From: Clostridium sp. 1001271st1 H5
Lineage (GTDB): Bacteria > Bacillota > Clostridia > Lachnospirales > Lachnospiraceae
Assembly (NCBI RefSeq): GCF_005845215.1
Contig: NZ_SPHO01000018.1
Location: 1-64,000, forward strand
Direction: 5' to 3'
DNA length: 64,000 nucleotides
Part shown: positions 24,092 to 33,290 of the stretch, piece after piece
Layout of the letters: the number at the start of each line of letters is the position of its first letter
Numbering within the stretch: position 1 is the stretch's first letter
Made by a program: the position numbers and the translations under genes
The notes under the pieces: model-generated
Seen by the model: the letters and a program-made list of their open reading frames with translations, nothing else
The model's database searches: none
What the model was told of the DNA's origin: nothing

Positions 24092-27000
24092 ATGAGCGTA
24101 AGACGAATATTTGTGGAAAAGAAGCCAGCTTATGCAGTGAAGGCAGGGGAGCTTCGTGAAGAACTGGAACATTATCTGGGTATCAGCAATGTGGAGAATG
24201 TGCGGGTTTTAATCCGCTATGATATTGAGAATCTGTCGGAGGAAACCTATAAAAAGGCGCTGGTGACCATTTTCTCAGAGCCGCCGGTGGACCAGGTGTA
24301 TGAGGAAGAATTTCCGAAGAACCCGGAAGACCTGGTGTTTTCCGTGGAATATCTGCCGGGACAGTTTGACCAGAGAGCTGATTCAGCGGAGCAGTGCGTA
24401 AAGCTTCTGAAGGAGGATGAGGAGCCGGTCATCCGGTCCGCCACCACCTATGTGATTACGGCGCCTCTGACAGCGGAGCAGGAGGAAGCAATCAAAAGCT
24501 TCTGCATCAACCCGGTGGACAGCCGCCAGGCAGAGGAGGAGAAGCCGCAGACTCTGGTGACGGAATTTGAGGTCCCTGAGGACATACGGTATTTTGACGG
24601 ATTTATGGATTCTTCAGAGGAGGAACTGAGGGCTCTTTACGGCACCCTGAATCTGGCCATGACCTTCAAGGACTTTCTCCACATACAGAACTATTATAAA
24701 AAGGAAGAGCACAGGGACCCGTCTGTGACGGAAATCCGCGTGCTGGATACATATTGGTCAGACCACTGCCGCCATACCACCTTTTCCACAGAGCTTAAGA
24801 ATGTAAGCTTTACGGACGGCGATTACAGGGAACCCATGGAGGAAACCTATAAGCAGTATCTGGCTGACCGTGAAGTGATTTATAAGGGAAGGGACGACAA
24901 GTATGTGTGCCTGATGGACCTGGCTCTCATGGCCATGAAAAAGCTGCGGAGCGAGGGAAAACTGGAGGACATGGAGGTTTCCGATGAAATCAATGCCTGC
25001 AGTATAGTGGTGCCGGTGGAGATTGACGGGGTGACGGAAGAGTGGCTGGTGAATTTCAAAAATGAGACACACAACCATCCCACGGAGATTGAGCCTTTCG
25101 GCGGCGCTGCCACCTGTCTGGGCGGAGCCATCCGCGACCCGCTGTCAGGGCGTACCTATGTGTACCAGGCCATGCGCGTCACCGGCGCGGCTGACCCGAC
25201 CAGGCCGCTGGGGGAGACCCTTAAGGGCAAGCTGCCCCAGAGAAAGATTGTTAACAGCGCAGCCCAGGGATATTCTTCCTACGGCAACCAGATTGGTCTT
25301 TCAACCGGTTATGTGAAGGAAATCTATCATCCGGGTTATGTTGCAAAGAGAATGGAAATCGGCGCTGTCATGGGCGCTGCTCCCAGGAAGGATGTCATCC
25401 GTGAGACTTCCGACCCGGGGGATATCATCATTCTGTTAGGCGGACGTACGGGCCGCGACGGAATCGGCGGTGCTACGGGTTCGTCCAAGGTCCACACCAC
25501 AGCCTCCATTGAGGTGTGCGGCGCTGAGGTGCAGAAGGGAAATGCTCCCACAGAGCGCAAGATTCAGAGGATGTTCCGCAGGCCCGAGGTCAGCAGCATC
25601 ATCAAAAAATGCAATGATTTCGGTGCTGGCGGCGTATCGGTAGCCATTGGAGAGCTGGCCCCGGGCCTTAATATTGATTTGGACAAGGTTCCAAAAAAGT
25701 ACGCAGGACTGGACGGCACTGAGATTGCCATTTCCGAGTCCCAGGAGCGTATGGCAGTGGTGGTGGACCCTAAGGATGTGGACCGGTTCCTTGCGTACGC
25801 TGCAGAGGAGAACCTGGAGGCAGTGACCGTGGCAGTGGTGACAGAGGAGCCAAGGCTTAAGATGGACTGGCGCGGCAAGACCATTGTGAACCTTAGCAGG
25901 GCTTTCCTTGATACCAACGGGGCGCACCAGGAGGCAGACGTGACTCTGGAGGTTCCAAACCGCCAGGGAAACCTGTTTGAAAAGACAGAGGTGGCTGACG
26001 TTAAAGGGAAATGGCTTGACATGCTTTCCGACCTGAACGTGTGCTCGCAGAAGGGGCTGGTGGAGCGCTTTGACGGTTCCATTGGCGCTGGTTCCGTGTT
26101 CATGCCTTACGGCGGAAAATACCAGCTGACCGAGACTCAGGCCATGGTGGCAAAGCTTCCTGTACTGAAGGGCCGTACAGACACTGTTACCATGATGAGC
26201 TATGGCTTTGACCCTGAGCTTTCCAGCTGGAGCCCATACCATGGCGCTGTGTATGCAGTGGTTTCCTCTGTTGCAAAGATTGTGGCAGCCGGCGGCGATT
26301 ACAGCAGGATTCGTTTCACCTTCCAGGAGTATTTCCGCAGAATGAATGAGAATCCGTCCAGATGGAGCCAGCCATTCTCCGCGCTTCTGGGCGCCTACAG
26401 CGCGCAGCTGGGCTTTGGCCTGCCTTCCATCGGAGGAAAGGACAGCATGTCCGGGACCTTTGACACGGAGGATGGTGAAATCAATGTTCCGCCAACCCTG
26501 GTTTCCTTTGCAGTGGATGTGAACAGCCACAAGAATGTGATTACCCCTGAGTTCAAGCGTCCGGGCAGCAGGATTGTTGTGTTCAGGATTGCAAAGAACC
26601 AGTATGACCTGCCGGACTACAGCCAGGTCATGGACGGATATGGAAAAATATTTGAAGATATAAAAGCAGGACGCATTATTTCCGCCTACGCGGTAGAGGG
26701 CAAGGGACTTGCAGAGGCAGTGAGCAAGATGGCATTCGGCAACAAGCTGGGTGTGAAGATTGAGCACAATGTGGACCCGAGGGATTTCTTTGCCGCGGCA
26801 TGGGGCGATATTGTGTGCGAGGTGCCTGACGGAATGGTGGGACAGCTGTCCATACCCTATACTGTTATCGGCGAGGTGACGGACAGAAGCGCATTTGAGT
26901 ACGGAAATGTGACCATTGCTATGGATGAGGCATTGGATGCATGGATGACTCCCCTGGAGGACGTGTTCCCGACTGCCACCGGCAAGGAGGCAAAGGGGGA

Positions 27001-27868
27001 TGAAGCTGCGCTGGAAGAAAAGCTGTATCACAGTGGCGCAGTGTATGTGTGCGACCATAAAATCGGGCAGCCCACTGTATTTATTCCGGTGTTTCCGGGA
27101 ACCAACTGCGAGTATGACAGCGCCAGAGCCTTTGAACGGGCGGGCGCAAAGGTGGTTACCAGGGTGCTGCGAAACATGAGCGCCGGGGATATCCGCCAGT
27201 CCGTGGACGAATACCGGAGAGAGATTGCAAAGGCCCAGATTGTCATGTTCCCGGGCGGTTTCTCAGCAGGCGATGAGCCGGAAGGCTCCGCCAAGTTCTT
27301 TGCCACTGTGTTCCGCAATGCAGTGATGAAGGAGGAGATTGAGAAGCTGTTAGGCGAGCGGGACGGACTGATGCTTGGCATCTGCAACGGCTTCCAGGCC
27401 CTGATTAAGCTGGGACTTCTGCTGGAAGGGGAAATCAAGGAGCAGGGACCGGATTCACCTACCCTTGCCATGAATACCATTGGCCGTCACGTTTCCAAGA
27501 TGGTGTATACCAAGGTGGTATCGGATAAATCCCCATGGCTGGCAGGCGCTGTCCCGGGCAGCGTATACTGCAATCCGGCATCCCATGGCGAGGGCCGCTT
27601 TGTGGCCAATGAATCATGGCTCCACAGACTCTTTGCCAATGGCCAGGTGGCAACCCAGTATGTGGATGACCAGGGCAGATGCACCATGGACGAGTACTGG
27701 AATCCAAACGGCTCCTATATGGCTATCGAGGGCATCACCAGCCCGGACGGACGGATTCTGGGCAAGATGGCACACTCTGAGCGCCGGGGAGAGGCAGTTG
27801 CCATGAATATTTACGGGGAACAGGATATGAAGATATTTGAGTCCGGCGTGAAGTATTTTGAGCTGTAG
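24092..27868 (+). CDS. purL: Phosphoribosylformylglycinamidine synthase, single-chain
   Basis: The 1258-aa fused FGAM synthase converts FGAR, glutamine and ATP to FGAM in purine synthesis. The synthetase domains include WSDHCRHTTF, FKNETHNHPTEIEPFGGAATCLGG and a second GGKDSMSGTF motif. The C-terminal glutamine amidotransferase shows LGICNGFQ with the nucleophile Cys and NPASHGEGRF with the catalytic His and Glu. Length matches the large PurL type (about 1,250-1,300 aa) that needs no separate PurS or PurQ. AGGAGG lies eight bases before the ATG. It is monocistronic and ends before a shared terminator. Confidence 0.95.
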   Translation: MSVRRIFVEKKPAYAVKAGELREELEHYLGISNVENVRVLIRYDIENLSEETYKKALVTIFSEPPVDQVYEEEFPKNPEDLVFSVEYLPGQFDQRADSAEQCVKLLKEDEEPVIRSATTYVITAPLTAEQEEAIKSFCINPVDSRQAEEEKPQTLVTEFEVPEDIRYFDGFMDSSEEELRALYGTLNLAMTFKDFLHIQNYYKKEEHRDPSVTEIRVLDTYWSDHCRHTTFSTELKNVSFTDGDYREPMEETYKQYLADREVIYKGRDDKYVCLMDLALMAMKKLRSEGKLEDMEVSDEINACSIVVPVEIDGVTEEWLVNFKNETHNHPTEIEPFGGAATCLGGAIRDPLSGRTYVYQAMRVTGAADPTRPLGETLKGKLPQRKIVNSAAQGYSSYGNQIGLSTGYVKEIYHPGYVAKRMEIGAVMGAAPRKDVIRETSDPGDIIILLGGRTGRDGIGGATGSSKVHTTASIEVCGAEVQKGNAPTERKIQRMFRRPEVSSIIKKCNDFGAGGVSVAIGELAPGLNIDLDKVPKKYAGLDGTEIAISESQERMAVVVDPKDVDRFLAYAAEENLEAVTVAVVTEEPRLKMDWRGKTIVNLSRAFLDTNGAHQEADVTLEVPNRQGNLFEKTEVADVKGKWLDMLSDLNVCSQKGLVERFDGSIGAGSVFMPYGGKYQLTETQAMVAKLPVLKGRTDTVTMMSYGFDPELSSWSPYHGAVYAVVSSVAKIVAAGGDYSRIRFTFQEYFRRMNENPSRWSQPFSALLGAYSAQLGFGLPSIGGKDSMSGTFDTEDGEINVPPTLVSFAVDVNSHKNVITPEFKRPGSRIVVFRIAKNQYDLPDYSQVMDGYGKIFEDIKAGRIISAYAVEGKGLAEAVSKMAFGNKLGVKIEHNVDPRDFFAAAWGDIVCEVPDGMVGQLSIPYTVIGEVTDRSAFEYGNVTIAMDEALDAWMTPLEDVFPTATGKEAKGDEAALEEKLYHSGAVYVCDHKIGQPTVFIPVFPGTNCEYDSARAFERAGAKVVTRVLRNMSAGDIRQSVDEYRREIAKAQIVMFPGGFSAGDEPEGSAKFFATVFRNAVMKEEIEKLLGERDGLMLGICNGFQALIKLGLLLEGEIKEQGPDSPTLAMNTIGRHVSKMVYTKVVSDKSPWLAGAVPGSVYCNPASHGEGRFVANESWLHRLFANGQVATQYVDDQGRCTMDEYWNPNGSYMAIEGITSPDGRILGKMAHSERRGEAVAMNIYGEQDMKIFESGVKYFEL

Positions 27869-27933
27869 GAAAACCAGCTGTTACCATTGGAAACCAATTG
27901 CCGGTTCAGCCGGAAACTGAATCATGTAAATGC

Positions 27934-27984
27934 AAAAGCAGAGCATATCACAGGCCGTTACCTCCTGTGGCTGCTCTGCTTTTT
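27934..27984. terminator. Bidirectional terminator between purL and the GNAT gene
   Basis: Outer arms AAAAGCAGAGCA (27934-27945) and TGCTCTGCTTTTT (27972-27984) plus an inner CACAGG/CCTGTG helix form a long hairpin with A and T flanks, suited to both convergent transcripts. Confidence 0.85.
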
Positions 27985-28009
27985 CTGTCCGCATTCCATT
28001 CCATACACC

Positions 28010-28522
28010 TTAAAGCGTTTTCTGGTAACCCAGCCTCAAATCGCCTGCTTCGCTGCCTTCTGTGAGAACCAGGGTGCCGCAGCAGATGTATCCGCTTTTG
28101 TCCAGGGCGCGCTGCATGGACGTATTGTCCGGATGGGTGTCAATGCGGATATTGCGGATTCCTGTTTCCAGAGCGTACTGTTCTGATTCTGAAAACAGCC
28201 GGGCGGCCAGACCACGGCCTTTCATGGTTTCCTCCACACAGACCCGGTGAAAGGCAGTGTAAGGCTCCTGGTTCAGCCAGGCGCCGTCTATGGAGGCATA
28301 GCTGGCTTCGGGACCAGGGACAATGGTTATCATTCCAATGACCTGGCCCATGTCTTCCAGCACATGAATCTGGGACCGGATAATGGAATCCTCCAGCACC
28401 TGGCGGTTGGGTTCTCCCTTCTGCCACTGGTCAATGTTCCGGGCCTTAAAGGATTTCCTGGCCTGGTCCGACATGGCCACAAGCCGGTCCAGGTCTTTTA
28501 AGGTTGCAAAACGGTATGTCAT
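28010..28522 (-). CDS. GNAT-family N-acetyltransferase
   Basis: The 170-aa GNAT acetyltransferase has the acetyl-CoA-binding pattern GRGLAARLFSESEQYA, a variant of the R/QxxGxG/A loop, and a C-terminal helix and strand typical of the fold. The preceding VCVEETMKGRG and following IRIDTHPDNTSMQRALDKSGYICCG segments fit small-molecule or protein N-terminal acetylation. Substrate unknown. A good sigma-A promoter lies about 90 bp upstream on its strand. Confidence 0.85.
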   Translation of the reverse strand: MTYRFATLKDLDRLVAMSDQARKSFKARNIDQWQKGEPNRQVLEDSIIRSQIHVLEDMGQVIGMITIVPGPEASYASIDGAWLNQEPYTAFHRVCVEETMKGRGLAARLFSESEQYALETGIRNIRIDTHPDNTSMQRALDKSGYICCGTLVLTEGSEAGDLRLGYQKTL

Positions 28523-28582
28523 AAATATCCTCCTGTCATAGGGTGAAATATCTGCTGCCTTGCTGCTTCGCCGTGGATTGGG

Positions 28583-28618
28583 TTATATCCAGTATACAGC
28601 CATTATATCCAGTATACA
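28583..28618. repeat. Two 16-bp direct repeats, 20-bp period
   Basis: TTATATCCAGTATACA occurs twice, offset by 20 bp (about two helical turns), in the divergent GNAT/HD intergenic region. The distal copy contains the -10 of the GNAT promoter (complement of TATACT), so the pair could be an operator. Confidence 0.7.
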
Positions 28619-28639
28619 ATTGATGGCCTGCCCAGTCAA
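28611..28639 (-). promoter_or_regulatory. Promoter of the GNAT gene
   Basis: Minus-strand -35 TTGACT (28634-28639), a 17-bp spacer and -10 TATACT (28611-28616). The -10 lies in a direct repeat. Confidence 0.65.
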
Positions 28640-28683
28640 TAAAAGAGGGGGAGAGGGAGGTATGGCTTCCGGTACATATGCTA

Positions 28684-28712
28684 TTGCATTTTAAGTCCGG
28701 GCTGATTATAAT
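28684..28712 (+). promoter_or_regulatory. Promoter of the HD-domain gene
   Basis: -35 TTGCAT (28684-28689), a 17-bp spacer and a perfect -10 TATAAT (28707-28712), about 45 bp before the start. Confidence 0.65.
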
Positions 28713-28756
28713 TGTATATCATATGATTTTGCACAGAAGAAAGGAGCTTAAGCAAG

Positions 28757-29341
28757 ATGAACACAGCACTGACAAGGGAGGCGGCCTTAGAGGCCCTGAA
28801 AAAATATAACAAGGAACCCTTTCACATCCTTCACGCCCTTACCGTGGAAGGAGTGATGCGGTGGTTTGCCCAGGACCAGGGATATGGGGAGGAAGCGGAT
28901 TTCTGGGGAATCGCCGGCCTGCTGCACGACATTGACTTTGAGATGTATCCGGAGCAGCACTGCGTTAAGGCGCCGGAGCTTTTACGGGAAGCAGGGGCTG
29001 AGGATGGGCTGATTCATGCGGTGTGCAGCCATGGATACGGCCTTGTCTCAGACGTGAAGCCGGAGCACCGGATGGAAAAAATCCTGTTTGCATCGGACGA
29101 GCTGACCGGTCTGATTGGGGCGGCAGCCAGGATGCGCCCATCCAAGAGCGTCATGGACATGGAGGTGTCCAGCCTTAAGAAAAAATTCAAGGATAAACGC
29201 TTTGCAGCCGGATGCTCCAGGGACGTAATCAAAGAAGGGGCTGAGGGCCTTGGCTGGACCCTGGAAGAGCTTATGGACAAGACCATCCAGGCCATGCGGT
29301 CCTGCGAGGCAGCTGTCAACGAAGAGATGTCTCTCTTCTGA
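28757..29341 (+). CDS. HD-domain metal-dependent phosphohydrolase
   Basis: The 194-aa protein belongs to the HD superfamily. His29 (HILHALTVEG), the His-Asp pair in GLLHDIDFE, His in VCSHGYG and Asp in FASDELTG supply the metal ligands in order. Members hydrolyse nucleotides or other phosphomonoesters. Its length and the short form with C-terminal helices match the YqeK-unrelated small HD proteins common in Clostridia. Substrate unknown. It has its own promoter, and the next gene has a separate one. Confidence 0.82.
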   Translation: MNTALTREAALEALKKYNKEPFHILHALTVEGVMRWFAQDQGYGEEADFWGIAGLLHDIDFEMYPEQHCVKAPELLREAGAEDGLIHAVCSHGYGLVSDVKPEHRMEKILFASDELTGLIGAAARMRPSKSVMDMEVSSLKKKFKDKRFAAGCSRDVIKEGAEGLGWTLEELMDKTIQAMRSCEAAVNEEMSLF

Positions 29342-29366
29342 TTTGTAAAGAAAATTCCTTCGTATA

Positions 29367-29395
29367 TTGAAAAAAGACATGCAACGGTATATAAT
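29367..29395 (+). promoter_or_regulatory. Promoter of the membrane pyrophosphatase gene
   Basis: -35 TTGAAA (29367-29372), a 17-bp spacer and -10 TATAAT (29390-29395), with a leader of about 80 nt. Confidence 0.7.
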
Positions 29396-29483
29396 TGAGG
29401 GGAAATGTTGCGTGAATTTTCTGGAATGAACCGTAAGTGCCTGACTTCAGGCGCTTATCTGTTTATGAGAAGGAGGGAATGTA

Positions 29484-31568
29484 ATGGTTGCTATGTATTT
29501 TGTAGGAGCAGGTTCGCTGCTGGCACTGTTGTTTGCTGCCTGTATGTTTGTGCGGGTCAGGAAAGAACCTGGAGGAGATTCTGAGATGCTCCGTATATCC
29601 GGAGCCGTACAAAAGGGCGCCAATGCGTATCTGAGACGTCAATACAAAGGTGTGGGAATATTCTTTGCAGCCGTGTTTGTCATCCTGCTTGCGATGGCAT
29701 TCTGCGGCTTTTTGAGTTTTTTTACGCCATTTGCATTCCTCACAGGCGGCTTTTTCTCGGGTCTGTCCGGATTCATCGGCATGCGGACAGCCACCATGGC
29801 CAACTGCCGGACAGCCCAGGGAGCGTCCCGGAATTTGAATAAGGGGCTGCGGGTGGCATTTTCCGCAGGCTCTGTCATGGGCTTTACCGTGGTGGGGCTG
29901 GGGCTTCTGGATTTGACTGTGTGGTACTTTATATTGAACAGGGCATTTGGAGCGCTTCCTGAAAGCGAGCGGATTGCCCAGATTACGGCCAACATGCTGA
30001 CCTTTGGCATGGGTGCTTCCAGCATGGCCCTGTTCGCCAGGGTGGGCGGAGGTATCTTTACCAAGGCGGCTGACGTGGGCGCTGACCTGGTGGGCAAGGT
30101 GGAGGCTGGAATCCCTGAGGACGACCCCAGGAATCCGGCGGTTATTGCTGACAACGTGGGTGACAATGTGGGCGACGTGGCCGGCATGGGAGCTGACCTG
30201 TATGAGTCTTATGTGGGCTCCATTGTATCTACCTCTGCCCTGGCCGTGGCAGCCGGGTACGGGGTAAAGGGCGTGGCTGTACCCATGATACTGGCAGCCC
30301 TGGGCGTACTGGCATCCATCCTGGGAACCTTCTTTGTAAAGACAGAGGAGGACGCATCCCAGAAAAGCCTTTTAAGGGCCCTTAGGACAGGAACCTATAT
30401 CAGTGCGGCGCTGGTGGTTGCGGCTGCCTTTGCAGCCATCCGTTTCCTGCTGCCGGACCATATGGGCATATATGCGGCTATTCTCTCGGGCCTGGCTGCC
30501 GGTGTGCTCATTGGCGCGGTCACGGAATATTATACATCTGATACATATAATCCCACCAGGAAACTGGCCGAATCCAGCCGGACAGGAGGGGCCACGGTCA
30601 TTATCAGCGGCCTTTCGCTGGGGATGCTGTCCACGGTGGCTCCTGTGGTTATCGTAGGCATATCCGTGCTGGTCAGCTATTACTGCGCCGGCGGCCGTTC
30701 TGATTTTAATGCAGGACTCTACGGCGTGGGCGTGTCCGCAGTGGGCATGCTGTCCACCCTGGGCATCACGCTGGCTACCGATGCTTACGGACCGGTTGCC
30801 GACAATGCGGGAGGGATAGCCGAAATGACCCACATGCCGCCGGAGGTGCGCCAGAGAACCGATGCGCTGGATTCCCTGGGCAACACCACGGCTGCCACGG
30901 GCAAGGGCTTTGCCATTGGCTCGGCCGCGCTTACGGCCCTGGCCCTCATCGCCTCCTATATTGATAAGGTGAAGCAGATTGACCCGTCCCTGGCCATGGA
31001 TTTGTCCATCACCAATCCCACGGTGCTGATTGGCCTATTTATCGGCGGTATGCTGCCGTTTCTCTTTGCGGCCCTTACCATGGAGGCAGTGGGCGAGGCG
31101 GCCCAGTCCATCGTGGTGGAGGTCCGCAGGCAGTTCAGGGACATGAAAGGACTGATGGAGGGAAAGACAGAGCCTGACTACGGGGCCTGCGTGGATATGT
31201 GTACTATTTCGGCCCAGAGACTGATGGTGGCTCCGGCCATGGTGGCAGTCATCATACCGGTGGCAGTGGGACTTCTCCTGGGACCGGAGGGCGTATCCGG
31301 GCTGCTGGCAGGCAATACGGTCACTGGTTTTGTGCTGGCTGTCATGATGGCAAATGCAGGCGGGGCCTGGGACAACGCCAAGAAATATATTGAGAGCGGG
31401 GAACTGGGCGGCAAGGGCAGCGAGGAGCACAAGGCGGCAGTCATAGGCGATACCGTAGGCGACCCCTTTAAGGACACCTCAGGCCCGTCCATCAATATCC
31501 TCATCAAGCTGACAAGCATGGTATCCATTGTATTTGCAGGACTTGTGGTTGCGGTGCATCTTCTGTAA
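29484..31568 (+). CDS. hppA: Membrane ion-translocating pyrophosphatase, K+-dependent type
   Basis: The 694-aa integral membrane pump couples PPi hydrolysis to H+ or Na+ export. PPi-binding motifs are visible in order: DVGADLVGKVEAGIPEDDPRN, DNVGDNVGDVAGMGADLYESY and the C-terminal GDTVGDPFKDTSGPS. The NTTAATGKG segment has Ala where K+-independent pumps have Lys, so it should need K+. Ion choice (Na+ or H+) cannot be told by eye. About 15 to 16 membrane helices are expected. In this window it lies between two PPi-dependent phosphofructokinases and a polyphosphate kinase, pointing to a PPi-based energy economy. Confidence 0.93.
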   Translation: MVAMYFVGAGSLLALLFAACMFVRVRKEPGGDSEMLRISGAVQKGANAYLRRQYKGVGIFFAAVFVILLAMAFCGFLSFFTPFAFLTGGFFSGLSGFIGMRTATMANCRTAQGASRNLNKGLRVAFSAGSVMGFTVVGLGLLDLTVWYFILNRAFGALPESERIAQITANMLTFGMGASSMALFARVGGGIFTKAADVGADLVGKVEAGIPEDDPRNPAVIADNVGDNVGDVAGMGADLYESYVGSIVSTSALAVAAGYGVKGVAVPMILAALGVLASILGTFFVKTEEDASQKSLLRALRTGTYISAALVVAAAFAAIRFLLPDHMGIYAAILSGLAAGVLIGAVTEYYTSDTYNPTRKLAESSRTGGATVIISGLSLGMLSTVAPVVIVGISVLVSYYCAGGRSDFNAGLYGVGVSAVGMLSTLGITLATDAYGPVADNAGGIAEMTHMPPEVRQRTDALDSLGNTTAATGKGFAIGSAALTALALIASYIDKVKQIDPSLAMDLSITNPTVLIGLFIGGMLPFLFAALTMEAVGEAAQSIVVEVRRQFRDMKGLMEGKTEPDYGACVDMCTISAQRLMVAPAMVAVIIPVAVGLLLGPEGVSGLLAGNTVTGFVLAVMMANAGGAWDNAKKYIESGELGGKGSEEHKAAVIGDTVGDPFKDTSGPSINILIKLTSMVSIVFAGLVVAVHLL

Positions 31569-31675
31569 GGCCATGAAAGGTACGGCCGCGGGCCGGGGTG
31601 AGGACATTCTCTGCAGAAAAGTCCTCCATACAAAGACATATGTCTCCTGTACGCAAATTTTCTGCTTTAAAAGTA

Positions 31676-31704
31676 TTGACATACATAACAAAGTAAGGTA
31701 TTAT
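31676..31704 (+). promoter_or_regulatory. Promoter of the aspartokinase gene
   Basis: A perfect -35 TTGACA (31676-31681), a 17-bp spacer and -10 TATTAT (31699-31704) leave an approximately 90-nt leader. That is too short for a lysine riboswitch, and none is visible. Confidence 0.78.
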
Positions 31705-31800
31705 TTGCACTTGTAACGCCATACATATAAAGTGGCATTTATTTTATGAAAATACGCTCCATATCCGGCGCATAGAAAAGAAACAAGGGAGACAGACAAG

Positions 31801-33120
31801 ATGAAAAAAGTGGTGAAGTTCGGCGGAAGTTCATTGGCCAGCGCAAGACAGTTCAAAAAAGTAGCGGATATCATTAAATCTGATAAGACCAGAAGGTACG
31901 TGGTCCCTTCCGCACCAGGCAGGCGAAACGACAAGGACGAGAAGGTGACGGACCTGCTCTATGCCTGTTACGACGCGGTTGCAGAAGGAAGGTCCTATAA
32001 GAAAATCCTGGAAAAGATTAAGAGCAGATACATGGATATCATTGACGGCCTGGATTTAAACCTGAACCTGGACCATGAGTTTGACCGGATAGAGGAAAAT
32101 TTCCTGGCAAAGGCAGGCCGGGACTACGCTGCTTCCCGCGGAGAATACTTAAACGGTATTGTGGCGGCCCATTTCCTGGGGTTTGAATTTGTGGATGCGG
32201 CGGAAGTGATTTTCTTTGATGAAAACGGAAACTTTGAAGCAGAACATACCAACCGTGAGCTGTCCGAGCGCCTGGAGCATGTGGAGAAGGCCGTCATCCC
32301 TGGTTTTTATGGTTCCAAGCCGGACGGGACCATCAAGACATTTTCCAGAGGCGGTTCAGATGTCACTGGCTCCATTGTGGCCAAGGCCATCCATGCGGAT
32401 ATGTATGAGAACTGGACGGATGTGTCCGGGGTTCTGGTGACAGACCCAAGAATTGTTGATAACCCGGAAGTGATTGAGACTATTACATACAAGGAACTGA
32501 GGGAGCTTTCCTACATGGGGGCCAGCGTTCTTCATGAGGACGCCATTTTCCCGGTGCGCAAGGAAGGCATTCCCATCAATATAAGGAACACCAACCGTCC
32601 GGAAGACAAGGGCACTCTGATTGTGGAGAGCACCTGCCGCAAGCCCCATTACACCATCACCGGCATTGCGGGCAAGAAGGGATTCTGCTCCATCAATATA
32701 GAGAAGGCCATGATGAACGCCGAGGTTGGGTTTGGGAGAAAGGTGCTCAGCGTGTTTGAGCAGTACGGCATCTCCTTTGAACACATGCCTTCAGGCATTG
32801 ACACCATGACCATCTATGTACACCAGTCGGAGTTTGAGGAGTTTGAGCAGTCCGTTATCGCCGGAATCCACAGGGCTGTGGAGCCGGACACGGTGGAGCT
32901 GGAATCAGACCTGGCGCTGGTGGCTGTGGTTGGACGGGGTATGCGTTCCACCAGAGGAACAGCCGGCCGTATCTTTTCCGCCCTGGCCCATGCCAGGGTC
33001 AATGTAAAGATGATTGACCAGGGCTCCAGTGAGTGGAACATTATTATCGGAGTGAAGAACGATGATTTCGAGACGGCAATCAGGGCGATTTACGATATAT
33101 TCGTAACCACGGAACTGTAA
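31801..33120 (+). CDS. Aspartokinase
   Basis: The 439-aa aspartate kinase phosphorylates aspartate at the entry of the lysine, threonine and methionine pathway. It has the N-terminal VVKFGGSSLA motif, the SRGGSDVTGS and VTDPRIV active-site segments, and two C-terminal ACT domains (about 290-439) for feedback control. It is a monofunctional enzyme without a homoserine dehydrogenase domain. Effector specificity cannot be read directly. It is monocistronic, with its own promoter and a terminator before the next gene. Confidence 0.93.
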   Translation: MKKVVKFGGSSLASARQFKKVADIIKSDKTRRYVVPSAPGRRNDKDEKVTDLLYACYDAVAEGRSYKKILEKIKSRYMDIIDGLDLNLNLDHEFDRIEENFLAKAGRDYAASRGEYLNGIVAAHFLGFEFVDAAEVIFFDENGNFEAEHTNRELSERLEHVEKAVIPGFYGSKPDGTIKTFSRGGSDVTGSIVAKAIHADMYENWTDVSGVLVTDPRIVDNPEVIETITYKELRELSYMGASVLHEDAIFPVRKEGIPINIRNTNRPEDKGTLIVESTCRKPHYTITGIAGKKGFCSINIEKAMMNAEVGFGRKVLSVFEQYGISFEHMPSGIDTMTIYVHQSEFEEFEQSVIAGIHRAVEPDTVELESDLALVAVVGRGMRSTRGTAGRIFSALAHARVNVKMIDQGSSEWNIIIGVKNDDFETAIRAIYDIFVTTEL

Positions 33121-33149
33121 ACAGTCTGTTTCCGTATTGTACTAAGGAG

Positions 33150-33183
33150 GCTTCGCAGGGATAATTTCCCTGCGGGGCTTTTT
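33150..33183 (+). terminator. Intrinsic terminator after aspartokinase
   Basis: A 12-bp stem with two G-T pairs (33150-33161 with 33167-33178) is followed by five Ts. Confidence 0.85.
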
Positions 33184-33290
33184 CTGAGATGGGGCACAGC
33201 AGGCTTTTGCGCCTAATTTTTCATTTTATTATAGTTGAAAGTGTGATATACTGGATAAAATAGTAAACAGGAAGAGAAGGAGGGGGCCAT

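Noticed and set aside
23783..24172. 130-codon N-terminal extension of the DUF1846 gene
   Set aside because: It runs through the AT-rich intergenic region into purL, and the family start is clearly at 23782.
25436..27058. A 540-codon open frame antisense to purL
   Set aside because: It lies wholly opposite a conserved gene, has no SD and no family-like motifs, and its composition is that of a mirrored GC-rich coding frame.
31705..31800. Lysine riboswitch before aspartokinase
   Set aside because: The predicted leader is about 90 nt and shows none of the L-box motifs; only a weak GCCA/TGGC hairpin is visible.
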